Virus record (IMG/VR): IMGVR_UViG_3300047300_001178
Location: 1-36,561 of that record
Origin: a virus
DNA: 36,561 bases
Direction: 5' to 3' (one strand)
The position numbers and the translations under genes were made by a program. Shown in pieces: positions 9,614 through 17,178 of this stretch. Each line of letters starts with the position of its first letter. The stretch's first letter is position 1. The notes under the pieces are model-generated. The model worked only from the letters and a program-made list of their open reading frames with translations, ran no database searches and was not told where the DNA came from.

Positions 9614-9970
9614 TTAGTTAAAAAGGCTGGTGGTCGTCTTGGCGGGAGCGTCTTCTGCGGAATCAGCAGCTTCAGCTTGTGGCGCGTCCCCAGAAGTTTG
9701 GGGCTCTTCAGCCACGGGAGCCTGCGTCACTGCAGGAGCAGGTTGCACCACGCTCAAAGCGGGCTTTGCAGCAGCAGCGTCATCTGCGCTCGAATCGGTG
9801 TAGCCAGGGATGTTGGCGTCTTCGATTGTCACGTCGGCAACGATGCCGGCTGCACCACGGGTAGCAGAGAACGCGATGTCGACGCTCTTGCCTGCCGTGT
9901 TGATGCCTTGGGCAATGATGTACTGCTTGAGAGCAGCAACGATCTCAGCTTGTTTGAACTGGATTTGCAT
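9614..9970 (-). CDS. Small protein with Ala/Pro-rich acidic linker and TTSLF C-terminal tag
   Basis: The product is 118 residues. The compact N-terminal half (about 1-55) has a pattern QAEIVAALKQYI...INTAGKSVDIAFSATRG common in small phage proteins of unknown function. The second half is a disordered Ala/Pro/Glu linker ending KTTTSLFN. The single-stranded-DNA-binding-like protein at 11888-12625 ends in nearly the same peptide, KPTTSLFA, after a similar linker. The start is ATG 9970 with AAGGG upstream, overlapping the end of the RuvC-like gene by 26 nt and so probably translationally coupled. The shared tail suggests both proteins dock on one partner; this is inference. Confidence 0.75.
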   Translation of the reverse strand: MQIQFKQAEIVAALKQYIIAQGINTAGKSVDIAFSATRGAAGIVADVTIEDANIPGYTDSSADDAAAAKPALSVVQPAPAVTQAPVAEEPQTSGDAPQAEAADSAEDAPAKTTTSLFN

Positions 9971-10562
9971 GGGTATTCCCTTGAAGATTCGCTACCAGGA
10001 ATGGCAGCATCTGTTGAAACGGATTGCAGTTGATACCTGCATAGATCGCAGCAATGGAGTCCGCCATGTGTTCGGCTTTTGCTTCACTCACGAGGGTTTG
10101 TCCATTCTGTTTGTAAGTTGGCCAATTGGCTTCGGGATGCTTGGCCATGGCCCACTTGATCATCTCTTGCTTGGTGGCTGTTTTGTTGCCTACAGCTGCA
10201 AGTTTGACCTCTGTTGGGGTCACTTCGAAAAAGGGGATACCATTTGCTCGCAGTGCCCCAAGGACACCCACACAGATCCCGTATGAAGCCATTGCTCGAG
10301 CAGATTGACTGCCGACAGGGACTTCAACAAAGATAGCATGGGCGCCTCTGGAAGCGTCAGCGGCTCCTTTGTAGAGCTGGAGTGCTGACTCAAGATCGCT
10401 GCTATTCTGACGTACTTGTTTGCCGGTAGGCAATACAGGATTTGTCAGATCAACATATTCGACCGTGAGTTTTTTGGTTTCCAGATCGTAGTAGCCGACT
10501 GCACAACCCCAGTTGCGAAGACTGGGGTCTTGCCCAACGACCTTAATTTCCTTGTGGGTCAT
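9945..10562 (-). CDS. RuvC-like Holliday-junction resolvase / RNase H-fold nuclease
   Basis: The product is 205 residues with the RNase H-fold order expected of RuvC-type resolvases: strand one with D12 in VVGQDPSLRNWG, E80 in IFVEVP, and an acidic cluster at E160/E164/D168 in SEAKAEHMADSIAA. A PTEVKLAAVGNKTATKQEM segment corresponds to the substrate-binding region typical of phage RuvC-like enzymes. It likely cuts branched DNA during replication and packaging. Start ATG 10562 overlaps the upstream gene by 20 nt and has no good Shine-Dalgarno, so translation is probably coupled. A frame extension upstream to 10700 looks like a shadow of the neighbouring gene. Fold assignment is strong; exact substrate is unknown. 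Confidence 0.82.
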   Translation of the reverse strand: MTHKEIKVVGQDPSLRNWGCAVGYYDLETKKLTVEYVDLTNPVLPTGKQVRQNSSDLESALQLYKGAADASRGAHAIFVEVPVGSQSARAMASYGICVGVLGALRANGIPFFEVTPTEVKLAAVGNKTATKQEMIKWAMAKHPEANWPTYKQNGQTLVSEAKAEHMADSIAAIYAGINCNPFQQMLPFLVANLQGNTHANPVQTS

Positions 10563-10845
10563 TTGCGGCCGGTGGTTCTTCGACAGCCTCAGCTGCGAAG
10601 GGCAAAGTACCGAGCTCTGCCAAAGCCACGGTGATACCCAGCTTGAAACCTTGTCGCATTTCTGGTGTGAACACATGGTCCACACCTTCGATTTCGACAA
10701 CGGCGTCTTCTGGGATATCTTCCATGTGCTTCAGCAGACGGACTTTGGTGTCATGCCAACGAACAAGCAGGGTCACGAACTGGTCGAGGTCTTCGACCTG
10801 AACGGTTTCTACTTGTTCTGGAGTTTGCTGAGCTGCGTCGATCAT
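10543..10845 (-). CDS. Hypothetical acidic phage protein
   Basis: The product is 100 residues. The start ATG 10845 overlaps the stop of the Tad2-like gene as ATGA, and the 3' end overlaps the RuvC-like start by 20 nt. The centre (LDQFVTLLVRWHDTKVRLLKHMEDIPEDAVVEI by position about 20-52) is helical, followed by MRQGFKLGITVALAELGTLPF and an acidic Pro-rich tail. I do not recognise the family. Tight coupling to a likely anti-defence gene upstream and a resolvase downstream places it in the early operon but does not reveal a role. Confidence 0.75.
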   Translation of the reverse strand: MIDAAQQTPEQVETVQVEDLDQFVTLLVRWHDTKVRLLKHMEDIPEDAVVEIEGVDHVFTPEMRQGFKLGITVALAELGTLPFAAEAVEEPPAANDPQGN

Positions 10846-11327
10846 ACGATGATCCAGTCGTTTTCGAGAATGTCGGATTGACTGGCAACCCATGGCACCA
10901 CCTCGTTGTTCACCGTCTTCATGGCGATGTACGAACGGTAGGGAACCATGGAGTTCTCACCATAGAACGACTTGGCTGCGTCGGTCTTGGCTGGGTAGTA
11001 GTCTGCACCGACGTGGTACAGAAACATGCCCTTGCCATTCCAACCAGCACGGGTCACCTTGTAGCCCATCTTCATGGCTTCTACAGCCAGGCCGAAGGAC
11101 AGGCCTTCAGTCGACTTGTAGGCGCGCTCGAAGACGTCCTTAGGTGACCAGCTCACGTAGCCGGCGTACTCTTTGGTGTTGGCTTGGCCACCATCCAGGT
11201 ACTCGACCAGGTAGCCTTCGTCTTCACCTCGCTCGTCAGTTGGGAGTTCCCAACCACGGAAGGTGTTGTACTCGGCGCGAGTCATGGGTTTTGCGTGGAT
11301 CAGTTTGACCCCGAGAAATTGTTTCAT
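10842..11327 (-). CDS. tad2-like: Two-domain protein with C-terminal DUF2829 (Tad2-like, anti-Thoeris) domain
   Basis: The product is 161 residues. Residues 74-161 match DUF2829: a LSFGLAVEAMKMGYKVTRAGWNGKGMF-type opening at about 76-102, YRSYIAMKT at 130-138 and VPWVASQSDILENDW at 144-158. This domain is the Tad2 family, whose members sequester the cyclic ADP-ribose-type signal of Thoeris and so block the defence. Residues 1-73 form a separate phage domain (PMTRAEYNTFRGWELP, EDEGYLVEYLDGG, YVSWSPKDVFERAY). Start ATG 11327 is chosen over 11351 because GGAG lies 7 nt upstream and it starts 5 nt after the preceding stop. Family identity is strong; anti-Thoeris activity here is inference, as some DUF2829 proteins bind other nucleotides. 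Confidence 0.82.
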   Translation of the reverse strand: MKQFLGVKLIHAKPMTRAEYNTFRGWELPTDERGEDEGYLVEYLDGGQANTKEYAGYVSWSPKDVFERAYKSTEGLSFGLAVEAMKMGYKVTRAGWNGKGMFLYHVGADYYPAKTDAAKSFYGENSMVPYRSYIAMKTVNNEVVPWVASQSDILENDWIIV

Positions 11328-11331
11328 GGGA

Positions 11332-11616
11332 TCACTCCAATCCAGCTTCAAATCGACGTTGCTTCAGGAGGTAACCCTCCAGAGCCCACATTTGCTCAAA
11401 CGCACGCTCATAGGCGAATTTCTCGCCAATGGCTTGGTTGAACTCCTTGGGGTCCACGCACGCACTCGTACCGATCAGCGTGTAGCCGTTCTCGAGTGTG
11501 ATCTCACAGATCGTTGTGGTGGTGCCTTCAAGGCGTTGATAGCGGGTCATTTTGACCTTCGCCTGCAGATCCGACATCGTTACCTTATTCGGAATACGAT
11601 CTTGGTGTTCCATCAT
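11332..11616 (-). CDS. Gp49-like (phage N4 Gp49 / Sf6 gene 66) family protein
   Basis: The product is 94 residues. The sequence follows the small phage family named for N4 Gp49 and Sf6 gp66: a leading VTMSDLQAKV, then TTTTICEITLENGYTLIGTSACVDPKEFNQAIGEKFAYERAFEQMWALEGYLL in segments, including the conserved SACVDP...IG...A...A...W.LEGY pattern. Function is unknown. The start overlaps the upstream stop (ATGATG, TGA embedded), and the stop lies within the Shine-Dalgarno spacer of the Tad2-like gene, so the three genes look translationally coupled. A second Met follows immediately, so the start could be 11613. Confidence 0.82.
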   Translation of the reverse strand: MMEHQDRIPNKVTMSDLQAKVKMTRYQRLEGTTTTICEITLENGYTLIGTSACVDPKEFNQAIGEKFAYERAFEQMWALEGYLLKQRRFEAGLE

Positions 11617-11822
11617 TGCTCAGGCCCTTTCTGATCTTGCTGTTGGCCATCATCAGTCTTGTTGGACTGAAGAGAACGCAGCTGTTCAGCGGTCTGACTT
11701 TGAATGTTGGCAATGACTCCGGCCACCTTGTCATAGGGTTGGGAACCCAACGACGTGATGATGGAGTGCACGGCTTCCAAGTTCAGGTTCAGGCTGATTT
11801 GGGTATTACCGTCGATTTTCAT
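11613..11822 (-). CDS. Small hypothetical protein
   Basis: The product is 69 residues from ATG 11822, with AAGGAG 6 nt upstream. The body (ISLNLNLEAVHSIITSLGSQPYDKVAGVIANIQSQ by position 9-43) is mixed strand/helix and the tail is Gln/Asp/Lys-rich and probably disordered. No family recognised with confidence. It begins right after the terminator-like hairpin at 11840-11868 and ends overlapping the Gp49-like start. The longer frame to 11870 would read through the hairpin and is rejected. Confidence 0.7.
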   Translation of the reverse strand: MKIDGNTQISLNLNLEAVHSIITSLGSQPYDKVAGVIANIQSQTAEQLRSLQSNKTDDGQQQDQKGPEQ

Positions 11823-11839
11823 ATCGCTCCTTGTTGACG

Positions 11840-11868
11840 AAAAAATAGGGGGTGAGAATATCACCCCC
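11840..11868 (-). terminator. Rho-independent terminator-like hairpin between SSB-like gene and small gene
   Basis: Stem 11848-11855 with 11861-11868 (8 bp, five G-C at the base), 5-nt loop, followed on the minus strand by T residues at 11845-11840. It sits 20 nt after the SSB-like stop but only 18 nt before the ATG of the next gene in the same direction, so it probably attenuates rather than ends transcription. Confidence 0.75.
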
Positions 11869-11887
11869 ATTGACTCACCTGGAACGA

Positions 11888-12625
11888 TTAAGCGAACAAG
11901 CTAGTCGTAGGCTTCTTGGCTGCTGCAGGGGCACCTGCTGCGGCTTTAGGAGCACCAGCGGTACCTTGGGCACCTTTGGCCTTGTTCTTCGTCTGACCTG
12001 TCCACTTGGCGCTCCAAGTTTCAATGAACGTTGCAGATTCGGCTTGCGCACGAATCTCTGCAGTGGTCATTTTGTCGCGTGCACGGAACAACTTGTCAAT
12101 GTCGTTCTCGTCACGAGTTTCACCAGTAGCCTCATAAGCACCAGTGCTCTCGTTCTTTTTGGTCTTGTCGACCGTTTGTTTGATCAAACCAACGACGATG
12201 TCTTGGTTCAGCAAGTCCATCAGCACTTCCACTTTCGTGGGCACTTCGGCCTTGGCTTCAGCAGAGTAAACGTTGACCACTTTGGTTTCGGTTTCCAACT
12301 GAGAGATCTCTTTGCCCACAGTCAGCAAGGCCAAGCTGTTGGCGTGCAAGAAGCCGGGAAGGTAGTGCTTTTCGCCGTCTTTCTCGTAGTAGTTCTTGCA
12401 GCCTTTGGCTTCGCCAGAGGTCATCCACAAAGTCTGTTTGACATCTTTGCCGCCTTCGGTCTTCAAGGTCAACACGAGGCCCAATGCACCAGACGATGCT
12501 TTGGACAGGTAGGCCATGGCGATCTTGGCTGCGTAGACACCAGACTCGAGTACACCACCGCCACCGATGCTATCTTTTTCATCGGCAATGGAGGAGTCGG
12601 TGGTCAAGTTTGCGAGCATGTTCAT
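11888..12625 (-). CDS. Single-stranded-DNA-binding-like protein
   Basis: The product is 245 residues. The N-terminal part (GVYAAKIAMAYLSKASSGALGLVLTLK, later KQTLWMTSG and KNYYEKDGEKHYLPGF) is a strand-rich OB-fold type seen in phage SSB-like proteins, with a DKLFRARDKMTTAEIRAQAESATFIETWSAKW segment following. The end is an Ala/Gly/Pro linker leading to KKPTTSLFA, a hydrophobic tip in the place where SSBs usually carry their partner-binding tail, though here it lacks acidic residues. It lies next to the Sak4-like ATPase, as expected for an annealing/recombination module. Start ATG 12625 has a purine-rich GAAAGAAA upstream; ATG 12619 is an alternative. Assignment rests on fold pattern and context. 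Confidence 0.65.
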   Translation of the reverse strand: MNMLANLTTDSSIADEKDSIGGGGVLESGVYAAKIAMAYLSKASSGALGLVLTLKTEGGKDVKQTLWMTSGEAKGCKNYYEKDGEKHYLPGFLHANSLALLTVGKEISQLETETKVVNVYSAEAKAEVPTKVEVLMDLLNQDIVVGLIKQTVDKTKKNESTGAYEATGETRDENDIDKLFRARDKMTTAEIRAQAESATFIETWSAKWTGQTKNKAKGAQGTAGAPKAAAGAPAAAKKPTTSLFA

Positions 12626-12681
12626 GATATTTCTTTCGAAGTTTGTTTAAGGGTTTGGTTTTTGAAATGACTACCGCGCGG

Positions 12682-13407
12682 TTAAGCGTAGTACTCGTGG
12701 AGTCGGTCTAAGACCAGCTGGATGTTGTTGTCGATGAAAGTTTCCTTTGTATCGAACAATCCCAGCGGACCACGCAGACGTTCATTGACTGAGTCTTTTG
12801 TGATCTTGGTTTGGAAGACGTACTTGAATCCAAGTGCTTCCTCCTCTGGGGTCACGGTGAGCAGATCGCTCCCGTAATCCTTGAGGGATTTCAGCGGCAC
12901 CTTCTTCGATGCAATCACCACAGTGAAATAGCTTTCGATGCCGTTGTTCTTCAAGGAGCCCTTGACTGGAACTTTTGTCTCGACTGCCATCTCGCTCTCG
13001 TTGAGAGTGTCCGAGGTGTGTGCGATGAAGATGATGCGCTTTGTTGAGCGTGCGACGTATTGTTGCATCAGTGTCTTGTAATACTGAGCGAACTGGCCCC
13101 ACGCTTGCATGGTATTGCTGGAATTCAGCACATACACGCTCTCGTACATATCCAGGAGATACGTCAGAGAGTCAACCACGATGGTGTGAATATCGGGGTT
13201 TGTTTCTGCCCAATCAAAAGCTTCGTAAATCTGAAGCGGGTCAGTGACCGTTTTCTGGATGAACTTGGCTTTGAAGGGCAGACGTTTGCCGGCTTCACAA
13301 TTCAAATACAAGACCCCTTCAGGATTCTTGATGTTCATCAGTGAAGCGGATTTGCCGGTGGCTGATTTGCCACACAGCAAGACGAGATGGTCGTTGGTTT
13401 CGGACAT
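12682..13407 (-). CDS. RecA-fold AAA ATPase, Sak4-like single-strand annealing/recombination protein
   Basis: The product is 241 residues. Walker A is GKSATGKS at 13-20 and Walker B is TIVVDS ending near D79-S80, with RIIFIAHT further on as the sensor strand; the compact size matches phage Sak4-type RecA-core ATPases rather than full RecA. It likely loads on single-stranded DNA and helps recombination-dependent replication together with the neighbouring SSB-like protein. Start ATG 13407 (MSETND) has AAGGAAAA upstream; the longer frame to 13437 adds residues with no ribosome-binding site. DnaB-like loader roles are less likely given the fold size. Confidence 0.82.
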   Translation of the reverse strand: MSETNDHLVLLCGKSATGKSASLMNIKNPEGVLYLNCEAGKRLPFKAKFIQKTVTDPLQIYEAFDWAETNPDIHTIVVDSLTYLLDMYESVYVLNSSNTMQAWGQFAQYYKTLMQQYVARSTKRIIFIAHTSDTLNESEMAVETKVPVKGSLKNNGIESYFTVVIASKKVPLKSLKDYGSDLLTVTPEEEALGFKYVFQTKITKDSVNERLRGPLGLFDTKETFIDNNIQLVLDRLHEYYA

Positions 13408-13452
13408 GGTTTTCCTTGGTAATTCGCAGAAGCGCACGGAGGCGCCTTTGCA

Positions 13453-13929
13453 TCAGTTGTCGAAGAAGAACACCACGCGCTGATCTTCATCAGGCACGTC
13501 AGACTTCAAATTGCTGATCGTCTCTTCCATACGATCGACGAAGTGATTGATTGCTTCAGCTTTGAGTTCTGGATTAATCAATGCTTCAGTGCGATAGTTT
13601 GCAAACTCAGCAAGCTTGGTTTTGAAGTCGGCTCGAGTCAGGTGCCCATGGCTATGGCCATCAGAATCCCATCGCGTGATCAAACGCGAAACCTCGGGCG
13701 ACATGTCGTCTGGCAATCCGGTTTGAGGAAAGCTGTTATCCCACTCGGAGCGAACTCCAGGTTGAATGAAGCCGAACCACCAGTAATCACGACCCCCATT
13801 CGGGAAGTTGGCCATGTCGTGGTATTCGCCTTCTTTGCCTTCATCTTCTATGGTGTAGGTGTCTGCTTGATCGCAGACCCACTTACCGTCTTTTTTGGTC
13901 TCTGAGTACCAATGAATATCGCAGCCCAT
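13453..13929 (-). CDS. MGCDIH-family phage protein of unknown function
   Basis: The product is 158 residues beginning MGCDIHWYSE, the characteristic N-terminus of a widespread phage/bacterial family whose function is unknown. Other family-like parts are YHDMANFPNGGRDYWWFGFI and the conserved helical C-terminus. ATG 13929 has AAAGGAG with 5 nt spacing. A second, equally good start exists in the same frame at 13983 (AGGAGG with 5-nt spacing), which would add 18 residues (MDHTIDALSYVTQLKGAF). I prefer 13929 because family members start at MGCDIH. Confidence 0.8.
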   Translation of the reverse strand: MGCDIHWYSETKKDGKWVCDQADTYTIEDEGKEGEYHDMANFPNGGRDYWWFGFIQPGVRSEWDNSFPQTGLPDDMSPEVSRLITRWDSDGHSHGHLTRADFKTKLAEFANYRTEALINPELKAEAINHFVDRMEETISNLKSDVPDEDQRVVFFFDN

Positions 13930-13995
13930 GAAGGCTCCTTTCAATTGAGTGACATAGGAAAGGGCATCAATGGTGTGATCCATCTGCCCCTCCTG

Positions 13996-16137
13996 TTATC
14001 GTTTTGCAATGGCCTTGGCTACCGTGATCATGATGGTGGCCATGATCTCGGCTTCCTCGAGCTTGTCTGGCATCTTGTCGTTGAGTGAGATCACTCGCTG
14101 ACGTATGGGTTCAAACTCGAATCCAGCATCCACCAGGATCATGGCGAATCGCAGCAGCATGTTGTTGCGGTTGCCGTCACCGGTGTTATTCATCACCCAG
14201 CGCTCCAAGTTATCCATGGCGTGCTGAGAGTTGAGCAGCTCCTTGCGCTCTTCGTTCTTACTGGTTTTCGGAATGAAGGGCAGGGCATCCAACACATCGC
14301 CTTCGTTGTACTCGAAGTGCCCGTCGTGAGACATCCACTTACGAGCACGCTGACCGGTTGCTGTGTCCACCTCGAATGGAAGCCATTCGTAGATGTTGCT
14401 CATGAACTCCTTGTAGTCCTTGGCATCCAAGGTCAATTCGTAGTTGATGGGGAAGATGATGCGGAAACGGTTCTCTTGCTCGGTGTGACGTTTGGTCGTG
14501 TAGATGAGGTACTTGTAGTTCTTCATCAGCAGCTTGACTGTACTCAGGCTGACACCGCCATCGACGTCGAGTACCACGAGGTTGAAACCTGCAATGCAGT
14601 TTTCTTCGTTGCGGTATCCGCCGTTGAGGTGATGAGCCACCCAGTGCAAGCCTGGGGCTTGAGTCAGCTTGTGCAGCTGCTCAAACGGAGCGGTTTCATT
14701 CCGGTAGTCTGTTGTGATGTCCGTGGAGTAACTCACGACCATCTTGTTGAGGTCCGTCTCTTTGAGAGTCTCGCCTCGCAAGAACTCGATGCCATCAGAG
14801 AAAGATTTTTTGATGATCACGTTGTTCTTGTAACCCCACGCAGTTGCCAGTGTGAGCATTTCGGTTTTCTGTGCAGCAGCACCGCGGTAGAAAGGCAAGT
14901 CCTCAGTGAGGTCAGCTTGTGTGACATCACGTTTGGTCGAGCCCAAATACTTGGCCAGCTTCACATACGCACGATCGCGTGTGAGCAACTTGTTGAACGC
15001 TTCGCCTGATTCCTCAGCAAGCTTGATGGCTTGGTAGAGGTGTTCCTCGGTGAGCTCCACGGAGTCATCGATGAAGGCATAGGCGCCAGCAAGTTTTAGT
15101 GCTTTGAAGTAGCGATGAGAGATCTCGGCTTTCTTGATCTCTTCATGCTCTGGGTAAAGCTCAGCTTCCTTCTCACACTTCAGTCGGTACTCGATGAGCA
15201 CCAAGGATGTCTCCTTGGTCATCACCAAACGACGGTTGACGTTGATGATGTCCGCGAGGCTCTCTAGGCGATCGGAGATTTCGTCCAGGTACTGGTTGCT
15301 GTCTTGGTTTGTGAGCTGGTCGTAGACCTCCTCAGGCGTCATGTCGACGGTCTTGTTGGAGGCACGGCTGTAGCCAAAGAAGCAGCGACGTGCATAGCCT
15401 GTCTCGAGCATCGAGTAGAGCTCTTCCTCAGTCTTGCTGCCGTTGAGCAACTTGGCTGGGGTACCAAACAGAAGCATGTTGGTCGGCGTGCGGCCAACGA
15501 TCTCTTCGTTGCGTGCGTTCTCGGTCGTGTTCTTGATCAGCTTCTGCTTGATCACACCCATGTCGAACAACTCCAAGAAGGTGTTCAACACGTCGACGTT
15601 GCCGATCAGGTTTGAGCCGATCTCATCGATCTGCAAGTTCACGCTGCCGGCATCGGCCATCAACAGCTTGTGACGCATCTGTTTCACCGCTGCTGGGGTA
15701 CCCGAGTCAAAGCTGAAAACCAATGAGCCCAGGCCCTCAAATTCCTTCTGAACGCGGACGAGTTCTTCATCCGGATCAGTGCTCTTGCGGTTGGCCCGTT
15801 TCAGGGAGAGTTTCGGGAGGTTCTGCTCAGCCAATACCGGGAAGGTCTCTTCGAGGAAGCGACCACGGAACTGGTTGATGACTGAGTTCTCCATGATGTT
15901 CGTGGAGAAGCCCTTGCCTGAGCCTGAAGTGCTCAGATTCAACGCGTACATGTTGACAGGGATGTCGCCACGGTCATGCGTTGCAATGGTAGTGCGCATC
16001 ATTGATGCGACCAGGCTGAAGTAGTAGCCAACCAACACACGGAAAAACAGTGGGTTGCTGTTCTGTGTTTTGCTGCACAGGATGCTGACCAGCTTTTCTG
16101 ACGTTGGGTTGTACTCCATTTCGTCGAAGGTTTTCAT
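13996..16137 (-). CDS. Helicase-primase/polymerase fusion (AAA ATPase plus archaeo-eukaryotic-type PrimPol)
   Basis: The product is 713 residues. The N-terminal ATPase has Walker A SGSGKGFST at 71-79, Walker B LQIDE at 168-172 and an ARRCFF arginine-finger candidate at 249-254, in the style of phage DUF3987-type helicase domains. The C-terminal half is an AEP primase/polymerase: the metal-binding VVLDVDGG with D524 and D526, a TTKRHT...ENRFRIIFP nucleotide-binding stretch at 547-563 (H551), and a third acidic candidate D591 in FEVDTAT. A PriCT-like helical end (GDGNRNNMLLRFAMIL) follows at 653-668. Start ATG 16137 has AAAGG 5 nt upstream; the frame to 16227 overlaps the nuclease gene and lacks a site. 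It probably primes and unwinds the replication fork. Confidence 0.85.
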   Translation of the reverse strand: MKTFDEMEYNPTSEKLVSILCSKTQNSNPLFFRVLVGYYFSLVASMMRTTIATHDRGDIPVNMYALNLSTSGSGKGFSTNIMENSVINQFRGRFLEETFPVLAEQNLPKLSLKRANRKSTDPDEELVRVQKEFEGLGSLVFSFDSGTPAAVKQMRHKLLMADAGSVNLQIDEIGSNLIGNVDVLNTFLELFDMGVIKQKLIKNTTENARNEEIVGRTPTNMLLFGTPAKLLNGSKTEEELYSMLETGYARRCFFGYSRASNKTVDMTPEEVYDQLTNQDSNQYLDEISDRLESLADIINVNRRLVMTKETSLVLIEYRLKCEKEAELYPEHEEIKKAEISHRYFKALKLAGAYAFIDDSVELTEEHLYQAIKLAEESGEAFNKLLTRDRAYVKLAKYLGSTKRDVTQADLTEDLPFYRGAAAQKTEMLTLATAWGYKNNVIIKKSFSDGIEFLRGETLKETDLNKMVVSYSTDITTDYRNETAPFEQLHKLTQAPGLHWVAHHLNGGYRNEENCIAGFNLVVLDVDGGVSLSTVKLLMKNYKYLIYTTKRHTEQENRFRIIFPINYELTLDAKDYKEFMSNIYEWLPFEVDTATGQRARKWMSHDGHFEYNEGDVLDALPFIPKTSKNEERKELLNSQHAMDNLERWVMNNTGDGNRNNMLLRFAMILVDAGFEFEPIRQRVISLNDKMPDKLEEAEIMATIMITVAKAIAKR

Positions 16138-16148
16138 GAGGGCCTTTC

Positions 16149-17135
16149 TTATCCAAGGATGAGGTCGCCGGAAGCAACCAGTTGGTCTTTTTGACTGCAG
16201 GCCGCAAATGCTGGGCAGTATTTGCAAGCCGTCACTTGACCAGGAACCTCTTTCACAATGCCGACATTGCCGTCCTCAGAGAGGCGGATCATCGCTTCTT
16301 GCATCGTGTCGAAGTTCTTGGTTGAGCGCGCAGTCTTCTGCGGGTTTTTGTAGTACTTGAAGACCGGCTCGCTTCGCCACAATTCGCTGTCATCACACAG
16401 TGGGATGTCGTCCTCTGGAGCATCCCAATACTGCTCGATGAGGTGCAGCTTGTTGCGAATGAAGTTCTCCGTTTCCTGCAATCCCAGCAGCGGGTAAACC
16501 TGCTTGTGGAATCGCTTGGGCGGGTACTGCGGATCGGTTTTTGCCATTGCTGGTTTCCAGTCCGTAAAGATGTAGTGGATATCCATCTCGTCCTGGGTAA
16601 TCAGCTTCGGATCAAGCCAACGGTAAATGCTACCTTGCTGCGTGTACTTGTCGGCGTTGACTTGCTTTTTGTAGGTGAAGGTGCTGGTGGACTTGAAGTC
16701 TTGAACCTTGCCTTCGCCTACGAAGTCGAACTTGCCTGTCACCGTCCACTTGCCGAGCTTTTTCTTGAGGCGTTGCTCAAGGTAGATCGGAAAGGAATCT
16801 TCGGTGAGGTCTTCTGGTTTGGGGTTGATTTGAATGCGGTCGATGATGCGTTGGGGCAAGCCCAGCGCTTGCATCGCGCGTGCGTAGTTGGTTACCCAAG
16901 CCTTTTCAATGCCGTCGTGAATTGCCGCACCCATGCGGCTGTTCATCATGTCGGCCAGGTTGACTAGACCATCGCCGGGAGGAACCCGGCTAGCCAGGAT
17001 GATCTGGCGAAGTGGTTTGAGCAGGGTGGTTGCGCTGATCTCGTTGGGATCATCGCTGTAGTCGTAGTAGTCGCTGGCCAGGAATACGGCCAGAGCCAGT
17101 GGAACTTCACTGACGTTTGCAAAACGAGCGGACAT
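16149..17135 (-). CDS. PD-(D/E)XK nuclease (RecB/Cas4-like exonuclease)
   Basis: The product is 328 residues. The RecB-type nuclease core is visible: MGAAIHDGIE with H73 (motif I), GKFDFVGEGKVQDFKS with D137, D146 and K148 (motifs II-III), and the QQGSIYRW helix (Q166/Q167-Y171). The C-terminus has a CKYCPAFAAC cluster as in Cas4/AddB-type iron-sulphur nucleases, although a matching fourth N-terminal Cys is not apparent. It probably resects DNA ends in the recombination module with the Sak4-like and SSB-like proteins. Start ATG 17135 has AAAGG 6 nt upstream; upstream frame extension to 17486 reads into the next gene. Confidence 0.83.
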   Translation of the reverse strand: MSARFANVSEVPLALAVFLASDYYDYSDDPNEISATTLLKPLRQIILASRVPPGDGLVNLADMMNSRMGAAIHDGIEKAWVTNYARAMQALGLPQRIIDRIQINPKPEDLTEDSFPIYLEQRLKKKLGKWTVTGKFDFVGEGKVQDFKSTSTFTYKKQVNADKYTQQGSIYRWLDPKLITQDEMDIHYIFTDWKPAMAKTDPQYPPKRFHKQVYPLLGLQETENFIRNKLHLIEQYWDAPEDDIPLCDDSELWRSEPVFKYYKNPQKTARSTKNFDTMQEAMIRLSEDGNVGIVKEVPGQVTACKYCPAFAACSQKDQLVASGDLILG

Positions 17136-17163
17136 AGAAAGCCTTTGGTTATTGGATCGCAAA

Positions 17164-17178
17164 GCGGGGTTTCCCCGC
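17164..17178 (-). other. 6-bp hairpin with 3-nt loop after a stop codon
   Basis: GCGGGG 17164-17169 pairs with CCCCGC 17173-17178 around a 3-nt loop (AAA on the minus strand). It follows the stop of the DUF3310-like gene directly and lies 29 nt before the nuclease start. Only three T residues follow on the minus strand, so it is weak as a terminator. A 5-7 bp stem with 3-nt purine loop is also the form of N4 vRNAP promoters, but the match is not proven. Confidence 0.4.

Noticed and set aside
9354-9617. Plus-strand frame coding a signal-peptide-like start and a Cys/Asp-rich protein
   Set aside because: It is antisense to the hydrophobic protein at 9417-9605, which has a better placed start and fits the operon. 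The Cys-rich look arises from antisense of Gly/Ala codons.
14221-15009. 262-codon plus-strand frame opposite the helicase-primase gene
   Set aside because: Antisense shadow of a gene with clear Walker and PrimPol motifs.
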